Of a stretch of DNA of 64,000 nucleotides, positions 13,401 through 28,400 are shown one piece after another (positions within the stretch are counted from its first letter, which is position 1; the number at the start of each line of letters is the position of its first letter). Under the pieces are notes generated by a model that made no database searches, was not told where the DNA came from, and saw only the letters and a list, made by a program, of their open reading frames with translations. Both the position numbers and the translations under genes were made by a program. Source of the stretch: Cyrtodaria siliqua (lineage: Eukaryota; Mollusca; Bivalvia; Adapedonta; Hiatellidae); NCBI GenBank assembly GCA_037043455.1, contig JAWPHD010010338.1:30736-94735 (forward strand). The letters run 5' to 3'.

Positions 13401-16400
13401 TTACCACTATGCAAAACAACAAGCAACAATTCATTGTAGAATCTCTGCAGTTGAATCTCTACAAACCTCTATATTCTGTGAATTTTAGGCCAATAAACCA
13501 GGAAGTAAAGTCTTTTTTGCCTATAATTTCTTTCTCATGTAAAAAAAAATAATTCTAAAACACCTTCTACCTCATATCATAGAGGAACTATCTTTTGACA
13601 AAGTTTTAAGGTCTAAAGTACATGTTTGAATGAGAACATGATTTTTTAGGATAAAAACTTACTTTTTGCACATCATACTTAAAACTGGTTATTTCACAAA
13701 AATTCAATGCCAACTTATTGTGTCAATCATGATGAGTCTTTAGGTGAAATTTTAATAGATTAGACCCCATAATAACTGAGAATAGCACTTGTTTACTTTA
13801 CACATTTTCACTTTCAATATGACTTTGGCAACACCTTAAACTTGTGTACAGTTTACGGCCTGCACGGCAAAAGCATAGTAGCAACATACACAACGCTATC
13901 ATTTGATAATTCAAACACAAATATCAGTTCTATAGTTGCCAATCTATAACTAGCAATATTACCTAATAAATATTCCCTGAAACCAAGTAATTATAGCCTA
14001 CATTAGATATTACAGAAATTAACCCGCCAAATAACAGCAAAATTACACTAAAAACAGTTTATCAAAACTCTATCCAGGTATTCAGGTCATATAATAATGT
14101 ATATGCCAATTAAAATAACAAGGTTTATTCACGAGATCTTAAAATACCCGTGACTGAATATGCATGAAATGGATTACGAGTTGGTAACTCTTAATTCGAT
14201 GCTATAGTTTTGGGGTTTAGTCTGGCTGGTTGAAGCCATTTGTATTGTGACTGTAGAATTTGGATTCTCGAAATACGTAAGTTATATAGATTCCTTATCA
14301 ATAGGTTTAGAAACAGTGTACATATGTTGTAAAATTTGGCTGTTGATGGCGGGAGAGCTTCGATAAAAGCTGAAGTACAAAATGCTGTGTGATTTATTCT
14401 TCATCCATCACCATGTGAGAAAGAGAGAGGAAGCGATGGAGAGATATGAAGTGAACGCGCAATGAGCACTACGGTGTGTTAATTTACTTGTATGTTAGAA
14501 GGCGTTGCAAGTGATGGGTCTTCCATGACTTTGGTACAATATCCTATCACATAATTGTAAAACAAAATATTGTTTATCAACTTGCAAAATTAAAATATAC
14601 ATTTTAGTCTACTTGCAATTGTCTTTCCATGGGATTATTCTGCAGCAAATTGACAACATATATCATTGTCAGGCTTATGTCATTAGGAATTCGAAAAAGC
14701 AATGTTTGCATTTTTTCCTCTAGATATGAAGGTCATGACCTCAAGATCAAGGTCATGACTTAGCAATTTATGAGTAAAAATCTGATTTGCTTTCTGAGTA
14801 CAGTATGTCACAATCTGTTATTTCTTCTCTTTGATAATCTGTTGGATAATCATGACAAATAGCAAGAAGCACCACCTGTTGGTGCGGATGCTCAACTTTC
14901 AAGGCCTTGTTACTATGCTGCAGGGCATAATTTTGCTTAATCCAGAACAGAATTACTGCACTTGTTAACCAGAATTTTGTAAAAAGGGGCCATAATTTTG
15001 TTAAAATAAAAGCATGAGTTATAGAACCTGGCTCTATGATGTTGTCTTATGATACCTAATACACGTGTGAAGTTGCAATCCATTATGTAAAGTAGTTTTG
15101 AAGATACAAGCTTACATACAAACGTTAACCCGACGCAGACAATGACACGACAATCAAGTGATGACAATAGCTCTTTTTTTTCTAGAAGAAGTCAAGCTAA
15201 AAAGCACTTTTCAAGGCCAAGGTCATTAGTTCTGCAAACACAAAGTAATCACAAGTGCCAAATTGACCAAGAATCAGATGCTTGGAGCATATCATCTGCA
15301 TATTATTCCTGAGGGTTTTATTTTCGCTAATATTCGCGATTCCACCGTCTCGTGAATTTAAAAACTCACAGATAATAAACTCAACCATCCGATCGGTAGG
15401 TATATATACCTGTACAAGCAAGAAACGTTCTATCCTAAACACTGGTTAACTAATCTTTGATTTGATTTAAAGTAAAAATGATATATTATGTCTATACTTG
15501 TAAAATACTTTTTGGAATTATTAATTTTAATACATATGTTGAATCAAGGCTATTGATTAAGTTCAAAGTGAGGTGTCTATATTTCAAAAATGCGAATGTT
15601 ATTTTCTGTTTACTATACTGGTAATACTGGTAATTATATTTGTTAAACATCAGTCAATGAATAAACGTTACAAATCATGTTCAAAACAATCAAAACAACT
15701 TTACAATTATTTTCACATGATGCACCACTTAGTATAATAGGGTTCAATTTCAATGGTAGTATGTTCTAAAAATAAACTGAAATGGTCGATGATTTCGGAC
15801 AAAAACGGTATGGTTTTTCACTTTTAGATACATGTAAATTTCACAAATTTTATGCAAGTGTATAATCATGGGGTTATGTCTCAAAAAACGTTTTGTCTAC
15901 AGTTATGTGAAACATAGATCAGTCTTGTTGAACATGGCTCAGGAAGCTGATAATTATAAAAGACCAATTTAAATACTGTATTTCCCCTTATAAGAGTGCC
16001 TGACCTAACTTAAAAACAAAGAAAATAGATAAAATATTAAATATTTTCAAAATTCAATACATTTCGATCTTTTGTTTAAAAAAGTCCACACCCACTCCCC
16101 ACCGCAAAAATCAAAATTCAATAAAAATTTGTTGGACATTTTGCATAACCCTGGCGCTTCTACTAGGGGATGCTTTCATTCTAAGAAAAGAATACAAGAA
16201 GAGACAGCATCACAAGATATTGCGATTTGTATGGAAAAAATGTCACCGACAGATCTGAATGGAGTGAAAAAGAACACATTCTTATAAAGCAACACCTACA
16301 AAGGTATGTTGAAGTAGCAACATTTGCAAAATATCACAGATCAATCTTCCAGTGAATGTCACACTGGTCATTTGAAGAGAGCACTGGTCATTTGAAGAGA

Positions 16401-19400
16401 GCAAAGAAAAGAATAATCACCATGCCCAAAGTGTGTATACAATATACTCAGATGGAAAGAGTCTACAAGTTCAGCAAACATATCAAGATGATCTTGTCAA
16501 TTCATTAGAATAACAAATTGGTGCAGATATTGAATACTTGTTTGCATTTTTTCAAAACCCTCTAAAAGATGGATCATTACTACATAATAATTGACAGTTT
16601 TGGAGGAGACATACCTCAATATCCAAAATAGGAATGGAATAGGTAATCAATCTGTGAAAGAAAAAGTCAAAGCAAACGAAGTTGAAAATATTCCAAATGT
16701 AACATTTTGTAAACCTTAACAAAGGCATAAATCTGAACTAGAGTTTTCCAAAACAACATTGGACTCCGTTATTAACTTATTATAAATGAAGCCAAAACAA
16801 TTATGTCAAATCCCTGTTTCATTGTGCAAATCGGATACATTCTGAAGATTCTAAATGTACGTCATGAACAATTGAATTGGTTAGTTTAGATATGTGAATA
16901 TTACAAAATATGTCCCATCAAGTCTTGTCTTCTATGCTTTTGTGTTCAAGGTCAGTCAGACCTGAAGGATGATGGACATGAGGAAATGATGCAATGGGAT
17001 GCTTCCTTCAAAGTCAGTCAGCCTTGCAGGATGATGGACATGAGGAAATGATGCAATGGGATGTTTCCTTCAAGGTCTGTCAGCCCTGAAGGATGATGGA
17101 CATGAGGAAATGATGCAATGGGATGCTTCCTTCAAGGTCAGTCAGCCTTGCAGGATGATGGGAATGAGGAAATGATGCAATGGGATGTTTCCTTCAAGGT
17201 CTGTCAGCCCTGAAGGATGATGGACATGAGGAAATGATGCAATGGGATGTTTCCTTCAAGGTCTGTCAGCCCTGAAGGATGATGGACATGAGGAAATGAT
17301 GCAATGGGATGCTTCCTTCAAGGTCAGTCAGCTCTGCAGGATGACGGACATGAGGAAATGATGCAATGGGATGCTTCCTTCAAGGTCAGTCAGACCTGCA
17401 GAACGACAGACTTGAGGAAATGATGCAAAGGGTTGCTTCCTCCTTCAAGGCCAGTCAGCCCAGCAGAATGATGGCCACAAGGAAATGGTGCAAATGGATG
17501 CTTCCTTCAAGGCCAGTCGGCCCTGCAGGATGATGGAAATGATTCAATGGAATGCTTCCTCCATGGTCAGCCAGACCTGCAGAGTGATAGTCATGAGGAA
17601 ATGATGCAAAGGGATGCTTCCTTCAAGGACAGTGATACCTGCAGAATGATAGTCATGAGGAAATGATGTAAAGGGATGCTTCCTTCATGGTCAGTCAGAC
17701 CTGCAGAATGATAGTCATGAGGAAATGATACAAATGGATGCTTCCTTCAAGGCCAGTCAGCCCAGCAGAATGATGGCCACAAGGAAATGGTGCAAATGGA
17801 TGCTTCCTTCAAGGCCAGTCGGCCCTGCAGAATGATGGAAATGATTCAATGGGATGCTTCCTCCAAGGTCAGCCAGACCTGCAGAATGATGGTCATGAGG
17901 AAATGATGCTAAGGGATGCTTCCTTCAAAAATGATCAGCCTGCAGAATGATAGTCATGAGGAAATGATGTAAAGGGATGCTTCCTTCATGGTCAGTCAGA
18001 CCTGCAGAATGATAGTCATGAGGAAATGATACAAATGGATGCTTCCTTCAAGGACAGTGATACCTGCAGAATGATAGTCATGGCGGAAAGGTGCAAAGGG
18101 ATGCTTCCGTCAAGGTCAGTCAGACCTACAGAATGATGGTTATGAGGAAACCATGCAAAGGGATGCTTCCTTCAATGTCAGTCAGACCTACAGAATGATG
18201 GTCATGAGGAAATGATGAAAAGGGATGCTTCCTTAAATGTCAGTCAGACCTACAGAATGATAGTCATGAGGAAATGATGCAATGAGATGCTTCCTTCAGG
18301 GTCAGTCAGACCTGCAGAACGACAGACTTAGGAAATGATGCAAATGGATGCTTCCTTCAAGGCCAGTCAGCCCAGCAGAATGATGGCCACAAGGAAATGG
18401 TGCAAATGGATGCTTCATTCAAGGCCAGTCGGCCCTGCAGAATGATGGAAATGATTCAATGGGATGCTTCCTCCAAGGTCAGCCAGACCTGCAGAACGAT
18501 GGTCATGAGGAAATGATGCTAAGGGATGCTTCCTTCAAAAATGATCAGCCTGCAGAATGATAGTCATGAGGAAATGATGTAAAGAGATGCTTCCTTCATG
18601 GTCAGTCAGACCTGCAGAATGATAGTCATGAGGAAATGGTGCAAAGTGATGCTTCCTTCAAGGTCAGTCAGACCTGCATAATGATGACCATGAGGAAATG
18701 GGGCAAAGAGATGCTTCCTTTAAAGTCAGTCAGACCTGCAGAATGATGGTCATGAGGAAATGGTGCAAAGAGATGCTTCCTTCAAAGTCTGTCAGACCTG
18801 CAGAATGATGGTCATGAGGAAATGGTGCAAAGAGATGCTTCATTCAAGGTCAGTCAGACCTGCAGAATGATGGTCATGAGGAAATGGTGCAAACAGATGC
18901 TTCCTTCAAAGGCAGTCAGACTTGTCGAATGATTGTCATGAGGAAATAGTGTAAAGGGATGCTTCCTTCAAAGTCAGTCAGACCTGCAGAATGATGGTCA
19001 TGAGGAAATGGTGCAAATGGATGCTTCCTTTAAAGTCATTCAGACCTGCAGGATGATGGACATGAACACAGTGATACCTACAGAATGACAGTCATGAGGG
19101 AAAGGTACAAAGGGATGATTCCTTCAAGGTCAGTCAAACATGCAGAATGATAGTCATGAGGAATGGTGCAAAAAGGATGCTTCATGTTTGCCATAAAAAA
19201 AGCACCATTAAATATCCGCTAAAGTGTGATGTTTCAAAATTCTACCACAGGACAGACCTGCCAAATCAGTAGCTGTACACCAATTGACAACGAAGCACTT
19301 ATTGAATATATACTTTGTTTTTGTTTGAGAATAATGAGACTTGAAGTACTGGCATCTAGTGCTTGAATTGAATTGAATTGAATTGGGGTTTTAAGGCGCA

Positions 19401-22400
19401 CCAACACATGAAAGGTTATATGGCGCCTAACAGGAATGAACATGCCAGGCTCATCCTCCATGTACATCTAGATAAAATATGGAGAACGGGCCTAGAACCT
19501 TCTCACCCTGAACTGCAGAGTTGCTGCAAATTCTACTGCAGACACTCCATTTACGCTGGAGCCACGTTATTGTTTTTCAGCCACTGCTCTAGTGATATGA
19601 GCGAGATGGCACCTGAAACAATGCAGTGGTCATGATAAAGACCTTTAATGAGCATGAACAAACAAGAGGCCCAAGAGGGCCTGTGAACACTCTACTGGCT
19701 GTTATACCATTGATGAATCGAGTCGTACTACATGGTGTCTAGAGTGTACACAAGGTTTTTCAAGTATTTGACCTAGTGACCTAGTTTTTGACCCCATGGG
19801 ACCCATTTTCGAACTTGACCAAAATATAATTTAGACTCCATTTCGACAAAGTTTCATCAAGATCGGGTCAGAAATATGGCCTCTAGAGTGTACTAGTGAC
19901 CTAGTTTTTGACCCTGTGTGACCCTGTGTGACCCATTTTCGAACTTTAGCAAGCTATAATTGAGACAAATAGTCTGACAAAATTGCATCAAGATCGGGTC
20001 AAAAATATGGCCTCTAGAGTGTACACACGCTTTTTCCAAAGTTTGACCTAGTGACCTAGTTTTTAACACCATGTGACCCATTTTTGAACTTGACCAAGAT
20101 ATAATTAAGACAAACATTTTGACAAAGAGTGTACACAAGGTTTTTCCAATATTTGACCTAGTGACCTAGTTTTTAACCCCATGTGACCCATTTTCAAACT
20201 TGACCAAGATATAATTAAGACAAACATTCTGACAAAGTTGCATCAAGCTCGGGTCAAAAATATGGCCTCTAGAGTGTACACAAGGTTTTTCCAATATTTG
20301 ACCTAGTGACCTAGTTTTTACTTTCATGTGACCCATTTCCGAACTTGATCAAGATATAATTAAGATAAACAATTTGACAAAATTTCATCAAGATTGGGTA
20401 ACAAATATGACCTCTAGAGTGTACACAAGTTTTTTCAAGTATTTGACCTAGTGACCTAGTTTTTGACCCCACATGACCCATTTTTGAACTTGACCGAGAT
20501 TTCATTGAGACAAACATTCTGACAAAGTTTCATCAAGATCGGGTCAAAAATATGGCCTCTAGAGTGTACACACGGTTTTTCCAAAGTTTGACCTAGTGAC
20601 CTAGTTTTTAACACCATGTGACCCATTTTTGAACTTGACCAAGATATAATTAAGACAAACATTTTGACAAAGTTTCATCAAGATTGGATCAGAAATACGG
20701 CTTCTAGAGTGTACACAAGGTTTTTCAAGTATTTGACCTAGTGACCTAGTTTTTAACCCCATGTGACCCATTTTCAAACTTGACCAAGATATAATTAAGA
20801 CAAACATTCTGACAAAGTTGCATCAAGCTCGGGTCAAAAATATGGCCTCTAGAGTGTACACAAGGTTTTTCCAATATTTGACCTAGTGACCTAGTTTTTG
20901 ACCCCACATGACCCATTTTCGAACTTGACCGAGATTTCATTGAGACAAACAATTAAGATAAACATTCTGACAAAGTTGCATCAAGCTCGGGTCAAAAATA
21001 TGGCCTCTAGAGTGTACACAAGTTTTTTCCAATATTTGACCTAGTGACCTAGTTTTTAACTTCATGTGACCCATTTTCGAACTTGATCAATATATAATTA
21101 AGATAAACAATTTGACAAAGTTTCATCAAGATTGGGTAACAAATATGACCTCTAGAGTGTACACAAGTTTTTTCAAGTATTTGACCTAGTGACCTAGTTT
21201 TTGACCCCACATGACCCATTTTTGAACTTGACCGAGATTTCATTAAGACAAACATTCTGACAAAGTTTCATCAAGATCAGGTCAAAAATATGGCCTCTAG
21301 AGTGTACACACGGTTTTTCCAAAGTTTGATCTAGTGACCTAGTTTTTAACACCATGTGACCCATTTTTGAACTTGACCAAGATATAATTAAGACAAACAT
21401 TTTGACAAAGTTTCATCAAGATTGGGTCAGAAATACGGCTTCTAGAGTGTACACAAGGTTTTTCAAGTATTTGACCTAGTGACCTAGTTTTTAACCCCAT
21501 GTGACCCATTTTCAAACTTGACCAAGATATAATTAAGACAAACATTCTGACAAAGTTGCATCAAGCTCGGGTCAAAAATATGGCCTTTAGAGTGTACACA
21601 AGGTTTTTCCAATATTTGACCTAGTGACCTAGTTTTTGACCCCACATGACCCATTTTCGAACTTGACCGAGATTTCATTGAGACAAACATTCTGACAAAG
21701 TTTCATGATGATTGCATCAGAAATGTGGCCTCTAGAGTGTACACAAGCAAAAGTTAACGGACGGACGGACGGACGACGGACGACGGACGGACGACGGAAG
21801 ACGGACAACACACCATCCCATAAGCTCTGCTGGCCCTTGGCCAGTAGAGCTAAAAATGATAAAATGAACATGAATTTGGTGGGGTTCTACCCCTCTGCCT
21901 TCCCATCCAACGGGATCTGCAGTGGCCCTATTATTTGCCCCGTAACCAAATGGGGACCCCGGAACCACAAGGGGCACATCTAGTGTTTGTGAAAGAATTT
22001 TAGTAGATGGTGTGTATTTGCCTCCATTTCTTGTACGTGGGGAATTTGTATCATTTTAAAGGGAATGTAGCCACTCAGCCAAACAATCTTTATTCTTGAG
22101 AGACCTAAACATGTTTAAAAAGGGTTAAAGAATTATCAAAATCAGATGATAAACGAAGAAGTTATGACCATTTGAAGGTTCTGTAGAAACGGATATGGGA
22201 GCCGCCATTATGAGAACTATGACATCATTGTTCTAAATGACCATATATGGAATATTTATGAATATGAATATTTACTGCATTATAGAAAACAAATTACAGC
22301 AAATGTATGAAAAATATGTATAATTAAGAGTAATGACATCATCGTTCTAAATGACCATATATGGAATATTTATGGATATGAATATTTACTGCATTATAGA

Positions 22401-25400
22401 AAACAAATTACAGCAAATGTATGAAAAATATGTATAATTAAGAGTAATAATGCATTATATGACCAGTAAAGGATTTTGCATTCATTTGCAGTGATTTGCA
22501 TTCATTTGCAGTGATTTGCATTCGATCATTTGCAGTGATTTGCCATAAAAAAAGAGCACACTTAAATATCTGCTAAAGTGTGATGTTTCAAAAATCTACC
22601 ACAGGACAGACCTGCCAAATCAGTAGCTGTTTTAAATGATATTTATCAATATGCCATATATGGTAATTTAGAACTATAATGTCATAATTCTTAAAATGGC
22701 ACCTCCCGTATCTGTTTTAGAACAACCTTCAAATGATCAGATCTTCTTTGTTTATCATCTGCTTTTGATAATTCTTTACATTCTCTTTAAATGAAAAAAA
22801 ATATCTACACAAAGGACGAAATATATATAAACATAATTTGTGGTCATTTAAGTTCCAATTATATATCTATTCTGCTAATTTCATGTTGAATATTAAGACA
22901 AACAATATTGTTTTTGTTTTTTTAATTTCTTTAACATTTGACATTTCACCTTGACTTCTGCACTTGCTTGATATATGACTCAAGATTACTTTCTATGTTT
23001 TAAATTGTATACTTAAGTATTTTAAATATCAACATTTAAATAATTTGGTGAAAAGAAATAGATTTAAAAAAAAAGTTTCAATATTAGGATTAGTATATGA
23101 CCTTTAACATGACATTTGACCTGGATGACCTTGGAAAAAAATGGCAACACTGTGTTTAATTCCTTAGGGCATAACCTTTAAAATGATAAATAGTGTTTGC
23201 TTTCTGCAAGAATTTCCCAAGGGAGTTTATATGGGACAAATTCAAGAGGACTATAAAGGCAACATATTTCATACCAAAAATAAATATTCTTTCCTTGTTA
23301 AAAAATAAGAAAATTTGTTACTTAAAATAGACTGTTTGTTACTAAAAACAGAACCATTTTTCTGAGTATGTGCATTAAAGTGTACATATAATGCCATGTA
23401 CACTCCATAAACCACAAAATCAAACTCTGCAAGAAATTTGTGATGACTTCAACTTATTAAACAATATTTAACAATGAAAACAAATCCCCAAATCTATCAA
23501 ACAACATACTGCACACAGTGTATCGTTTACCTATTTTCTAACTTTTTAAGGATAAGTTAGACATTTGTTGTTAAGCAGATGTTCTACAAGATTATAAATT
23601 GTTAATATACATCTTTATTTTCATAAATCAAACAAATGTGAAATATACGGCATGTTTAAAAATATATTTTGCTGAAAGTAAAAAGAAAAGGAGTAGATCA
23701 TCTGAAGACTTACCAGCTCAATGATTGTTGCGATAAAACACGTTAATTAATAAGCACTGATTTCTTCATTAATTAACAGGTTAGTTATTAAGCTTGTTTA
23801 TTACATTGTATGAAGTTAACATGTAGGATTTCTCATAGAAAGAATATTCATAATCATTAATGATTTTATTTACTAACTCTGAATGTCCATTTAGTAAACT
23901 CTGATCATGAAAGACATTTCCTGAACAGTGAAATAACATCATGATATCAATATTGACCTCATCATGAATTTCTAAGACAGCTCAACAAATGCAAATTCTC
24001 CATTTAAAACATAAATTAACTGATTTTAAAATGTAATAAACAGTTTATTGGGTTTTGTTTATAACTAAACTGCTGACTCAAGAACTGGCTCGTTTCTGTT
24101 CTCACTAATTTTCTGATTCTCATTTATGAAAACGAAAACGGGCCGAATCTCTCATGAATAATTTCATTATAAACAAAAGCAAAGATTGAATAAATGCTCA
24201 ACGAACTTAAAAGCACACTCATGGTTAGGTTAATAAGCAAATTAATAAAACTCTGTTTAAATAAGTTCAACACTGGTTTATAAAGTTAGAGTGTCAAGAA
24301 TATAAATGATTCTCAACTTTTCGCATTAATATATGATAGTAATACTCTTAAAGGGACTGGAGGCAATTTGGATATCATTTTATGACCAAGTGTTATTTAC
24401 TGAACAATAATTAGCAATTTGAAAACAATGTAGTGAACCCACACCACAAGGTACTGCAAATAAATTGAGCAGTGTGATTATAAATTGATGCAATGGGAAT
24501 TACCTCACTTGATTATCTTCCATTTTAAATAATAACAAGAAACGTGAAAATTCCACGAAATCCAGGTTTTCCGAGCGGAAACTGATTTTATTTTTAAGGA
24601 CAGTGACCTTGACTTCAGTGACCCCAAATGCAATCCTAAGCTACCTTTCCATATAAGGTACCTACACAGCAAGTTTCGTTCCAATATCTCATTCCCAACT
24701 AAAGTTACTGAGCGGAAACTGGTTTTCTATTTGTTAGTAACAATGACTTCGACCCCAGTGACCCCAAATGCAATCTGAAACTTCCTTTTGATATAAGCTA
24801 CCCGCACAGCAAGTTTCATTCTAATATCTCATTCCTTACTTAAGTTATTGAACGGAATCACTTTTCTATTTTCAGTAAAGTGACCTTGACCCCAAATGAA
24901 ATCCCAAGCTTCCTTTCCATATAAGCTACCTAACCTGAAAGTTTCATTACAATAACTCATTCCTAACAAAAGGTGTTGAGTGGAAACCGTTTTTCTATTT
25001 TTAGTAACAGTGACCTTGACCTTGACCTTGATCCCAGTGACACCAAATGCAATCTCAAGCTTCCTTTCCATAAAAGCTACCTACCCTGCAAGTTTCACTG
25101 CAATAACTCATTCCTAACAAAAGTTATTGAGGGGAAACTAAGAGTTTGATGACGCACGCAAGGAAAACCTGGTTAAAAATATCAATTAACTACTCAGTTT
25201 TAGTTGTAGATATAATTCAATAAAAAAATATTCAAAAAGTCATTCTCTAAGCCTTAAAGCCCCAAATGATTTATGTTTTGAACATTTTTCTGTTATTTTT
25301 AACACATGTTAGACCATATGATGGTCATCTTTTTTTTTTGTGGTAGAGGCAGACCACCTCATTTTTCCTAGGTAGAACCAGTACTATATACCTCCCGCCA

Positions 25401-28400
25401 TCCGTTAAGAATTGACACTTTCTCACTTGACAAATCGAGTTCCCAATTGGATTCGAACCAGCAGCGTTGAGAGGCAAGGAAGTTTTAGATGAAGCATCTT
25501 TTCTATCCCGGCTATGGAAACCCCAAATTAATTACTACGTTTGTGTTATATAACAAAACTCGCTGTGTATGAAACAGAATGAGATCTTTTCCTTATATTT
25601 TGATAATCTTCTATAATTCTTTGAGATCACCTGCAGTCCCTTTAAGTATAATCAAGGTAGTTATTTATACTATAGAGTAAGATAGGGGAAACAAACAATA
25701 TAATTAAGGCAGCTAATCTTGTAATAGACAGAGTGTTTACAAGTGTGTTGTTTGTTTAACACTGGGAGGTAACAAACAATGGCTTTTAAGAAATCTCAAA
25801 GTTTACATTTCTTTATGCCAAACTAGAAGAATATTTGGTTCTTATTTGTTATTACACCCTAAAAATATAGGATAGGTAGGTCCACAACATTATTTTATCT
25901 TGGTCTTAGCATCAACTACTATGTTTTGGAACATCATTTGGCAACTATTTTAAATCTCAATGATTTTTCTTTGAAAAGTGAAAACATTTCAAAGACTATG
26001 TATTAATACACTGCTTTGCCATTTGTTTAGGTATCAGAAAAGATGGCGAGATGTTGGCTCATAAATTCGTCTAATAATAAGAAATTAGCCTACCGTGTTT
26101 GGTGATCAGGTGATGCAGTACTAAGTATATGGCATAAATGTGTGTTTAAACAATGCCTATACTTTGTTATACACCCTGTAGTCACAAAAGCTATTGTTTA
26201 GGGCGCTTGTTTCAGCCAAAGTTCTTTAGGACTTTCCCGACAAAATTCAACCAGTAAATAAGTTGTACCTGTATTTCAGTGAAACAGACATTGTTAGAGG
26301 TAAAAATAAAGTCCTGCTATGAAGAAGTCCTGATTTTTTATTTGACCAACACCAATGCCAAAACCCAGGAGATATTCGTTCCTTACATACTTAATATTTA
26401 ATCTAGCGGAGACCAGATGTGACTTATATTTGGTCGAAAGAAGGTCACAGAAACCCGAAAGTTTGCAAATGATCTTAGATGCATATAAGGAACATTCTGG
26501 CAGAGTTTGGTGAAAATCATGTGAGAAAGAAGCAAGATACGCATGTCGTAGCGGAGACCGGACGTGACTTATATTTTGTTCAAAGTAATAATGTTATTGA
26601 CAGAAACCCCAAATTATGCAGATAATGTTGGATACATATAACGAACATCTGGACAGAATGACGGACGGATGAACGGACAGAGAGATGGTGCATTTACTAT
26701 ATGCCTCCCTTTTGGGGCATAATGGGTTTTATGTGTTGGATGAACATAAATTAAGACACTCTGACAGTTTTATAACAAAATATTAGGCTAAGTGAAGTTA
26801 TTTGAGGTTTCCTAATTCTCTGCTGTTCCAGCATGAAAGAACTTTCAATGGACAAGCCACATCAAAAATGCATTTTGGCTTTAAAGTATTTATTTCTCAA
26901 CCAATTTTCAAAACAAAGGTATTTATATTTACCATTAAAAATTTAAGTTCAATGATATATAATTATGTATGTGATGGATAAACTGCTGATGTTAATACTG
27001 AAAAACCTTAGGCTGAAACAAGCGCCCGGAACAATAAGGTAAATCATACTGGTTAGTCACAGAAATCAATTTTGAAAATCAGTATTATTTATAACCACGG
27101 TTACTAATACAGCTGAGTCATTTACCTGTGCATAGCTGTCATTAACGATGGGGAAGTTCTTCACTTGTGTGACCCTGGTGGTGAAGTTGAGTATGGACGT
27201 GAGATGGTCCGAACTGGTCTGGGGTTTGAGACACAGTATCGCCCGGGTCTTGCAGTTCCCTCCTAACTCATGCGTCAATAATCTTGTCAATTTAGAGTCA
27301 CTAGAAAAAGGTGGAAATTGTTTTGTATTCATGTAAAAATATTGCAAAATATTACATCCTAAGTTTGCTCACCTGCTTGAGACAATTAAACGTGTATTCT
27401 AACAATAAAGAAACTTTGAAGTGGAAATATCTGGTACGTTATGTGTTGGTTCAGTCTTTTTTCTGAAAGAAAAAGTCTAATGTAGCCATGTACCATTCAA
27501 TTAACAGCAGCATATTATACATACAATATATTGCGAAAATTCTCGAGTTGTGTTTCTTTTTGCAAATACAATATAAAAATGATTTTCTGTAATTCAAATT
27601 TTATTTCTTTTCAAGACATCAGATTTTGTGAAGGATGATCACTAAGAGAGCAATAGAAGTCTAACTAGCTACCAACATTTACAAAGTGTGTTTTCATTTA
27701 TCAAAGCTATTAATAACAATGAAAAAAATATTTTCATTTCTAAAACAAACATCAATATAAGCAACCAAAAACATGTCCACGTTACATTGGTGACAAAACT
27801 TTCTGACAATATTCCTCTCCCCTATCCACCACCACTAAATTGTGGATGGGGTGGGTTAGAAAGCCAAAAGAAGATACTTTAGTATATGATTGGTTTCTTT
27901 TTATATTAAAATGACAGCAAGGCAATAAAATTCCATTCATCTGCTTGCCATGAAGAGTGCTCATTGATGCAGGACGAGTAGAAATTCAGATAAATTCTTT
28001 GACAATTTATCAATCTGACCATTCAAATATTACCTCAGGTAACTCAAAAACTAATTTTCCTGCGCTGGATTGTCATGTGCCTCTTCAACGCATTTATTGT
28101 TACAGACACTAGTAATTTCAATTGACCATTCCCATTTCCTCAGGATTCTTCCAGTCAAGCGAGAGTTCTTAAAGTTAAAGGGACACATGGCAATCTTGAA
28201 GTCTTTAAAATTAAAGTTAGCCTCTAGATTTATTAATCCAGTAAACATTTTTATTTTAAATCTGCTTGCATGTAATTATTTAAATACAATTTTAAGTTTT
28301 CAACTTTTCTTCATTAAATTCTACCACAGGTTTTAACATATTATTGGTGAAATGTAATCAACAGTCAGTAATATGCAAAACAATTTTGTTTATACTATTT

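Larger units (their letters stand above)
24348..25645. mobile_element. TTAA-bounded MITE carrying two nested insertions
   Basis: TTAAAGGGACTGGAGG at the left is inverted as CCTGCAGTCCCTTTAA at the right. Inside are a TIR element (24534-25178) and a SINE copy (25295-25525). The host element without them would be only a few hundred bp. Confidence 0.65.

Noticed and set aside
20311..21871. Series of ~68-codon minus-strand frames
   Set aside because: They repeat every 145 bp with the tandem core of the HINE-like element; not genes.
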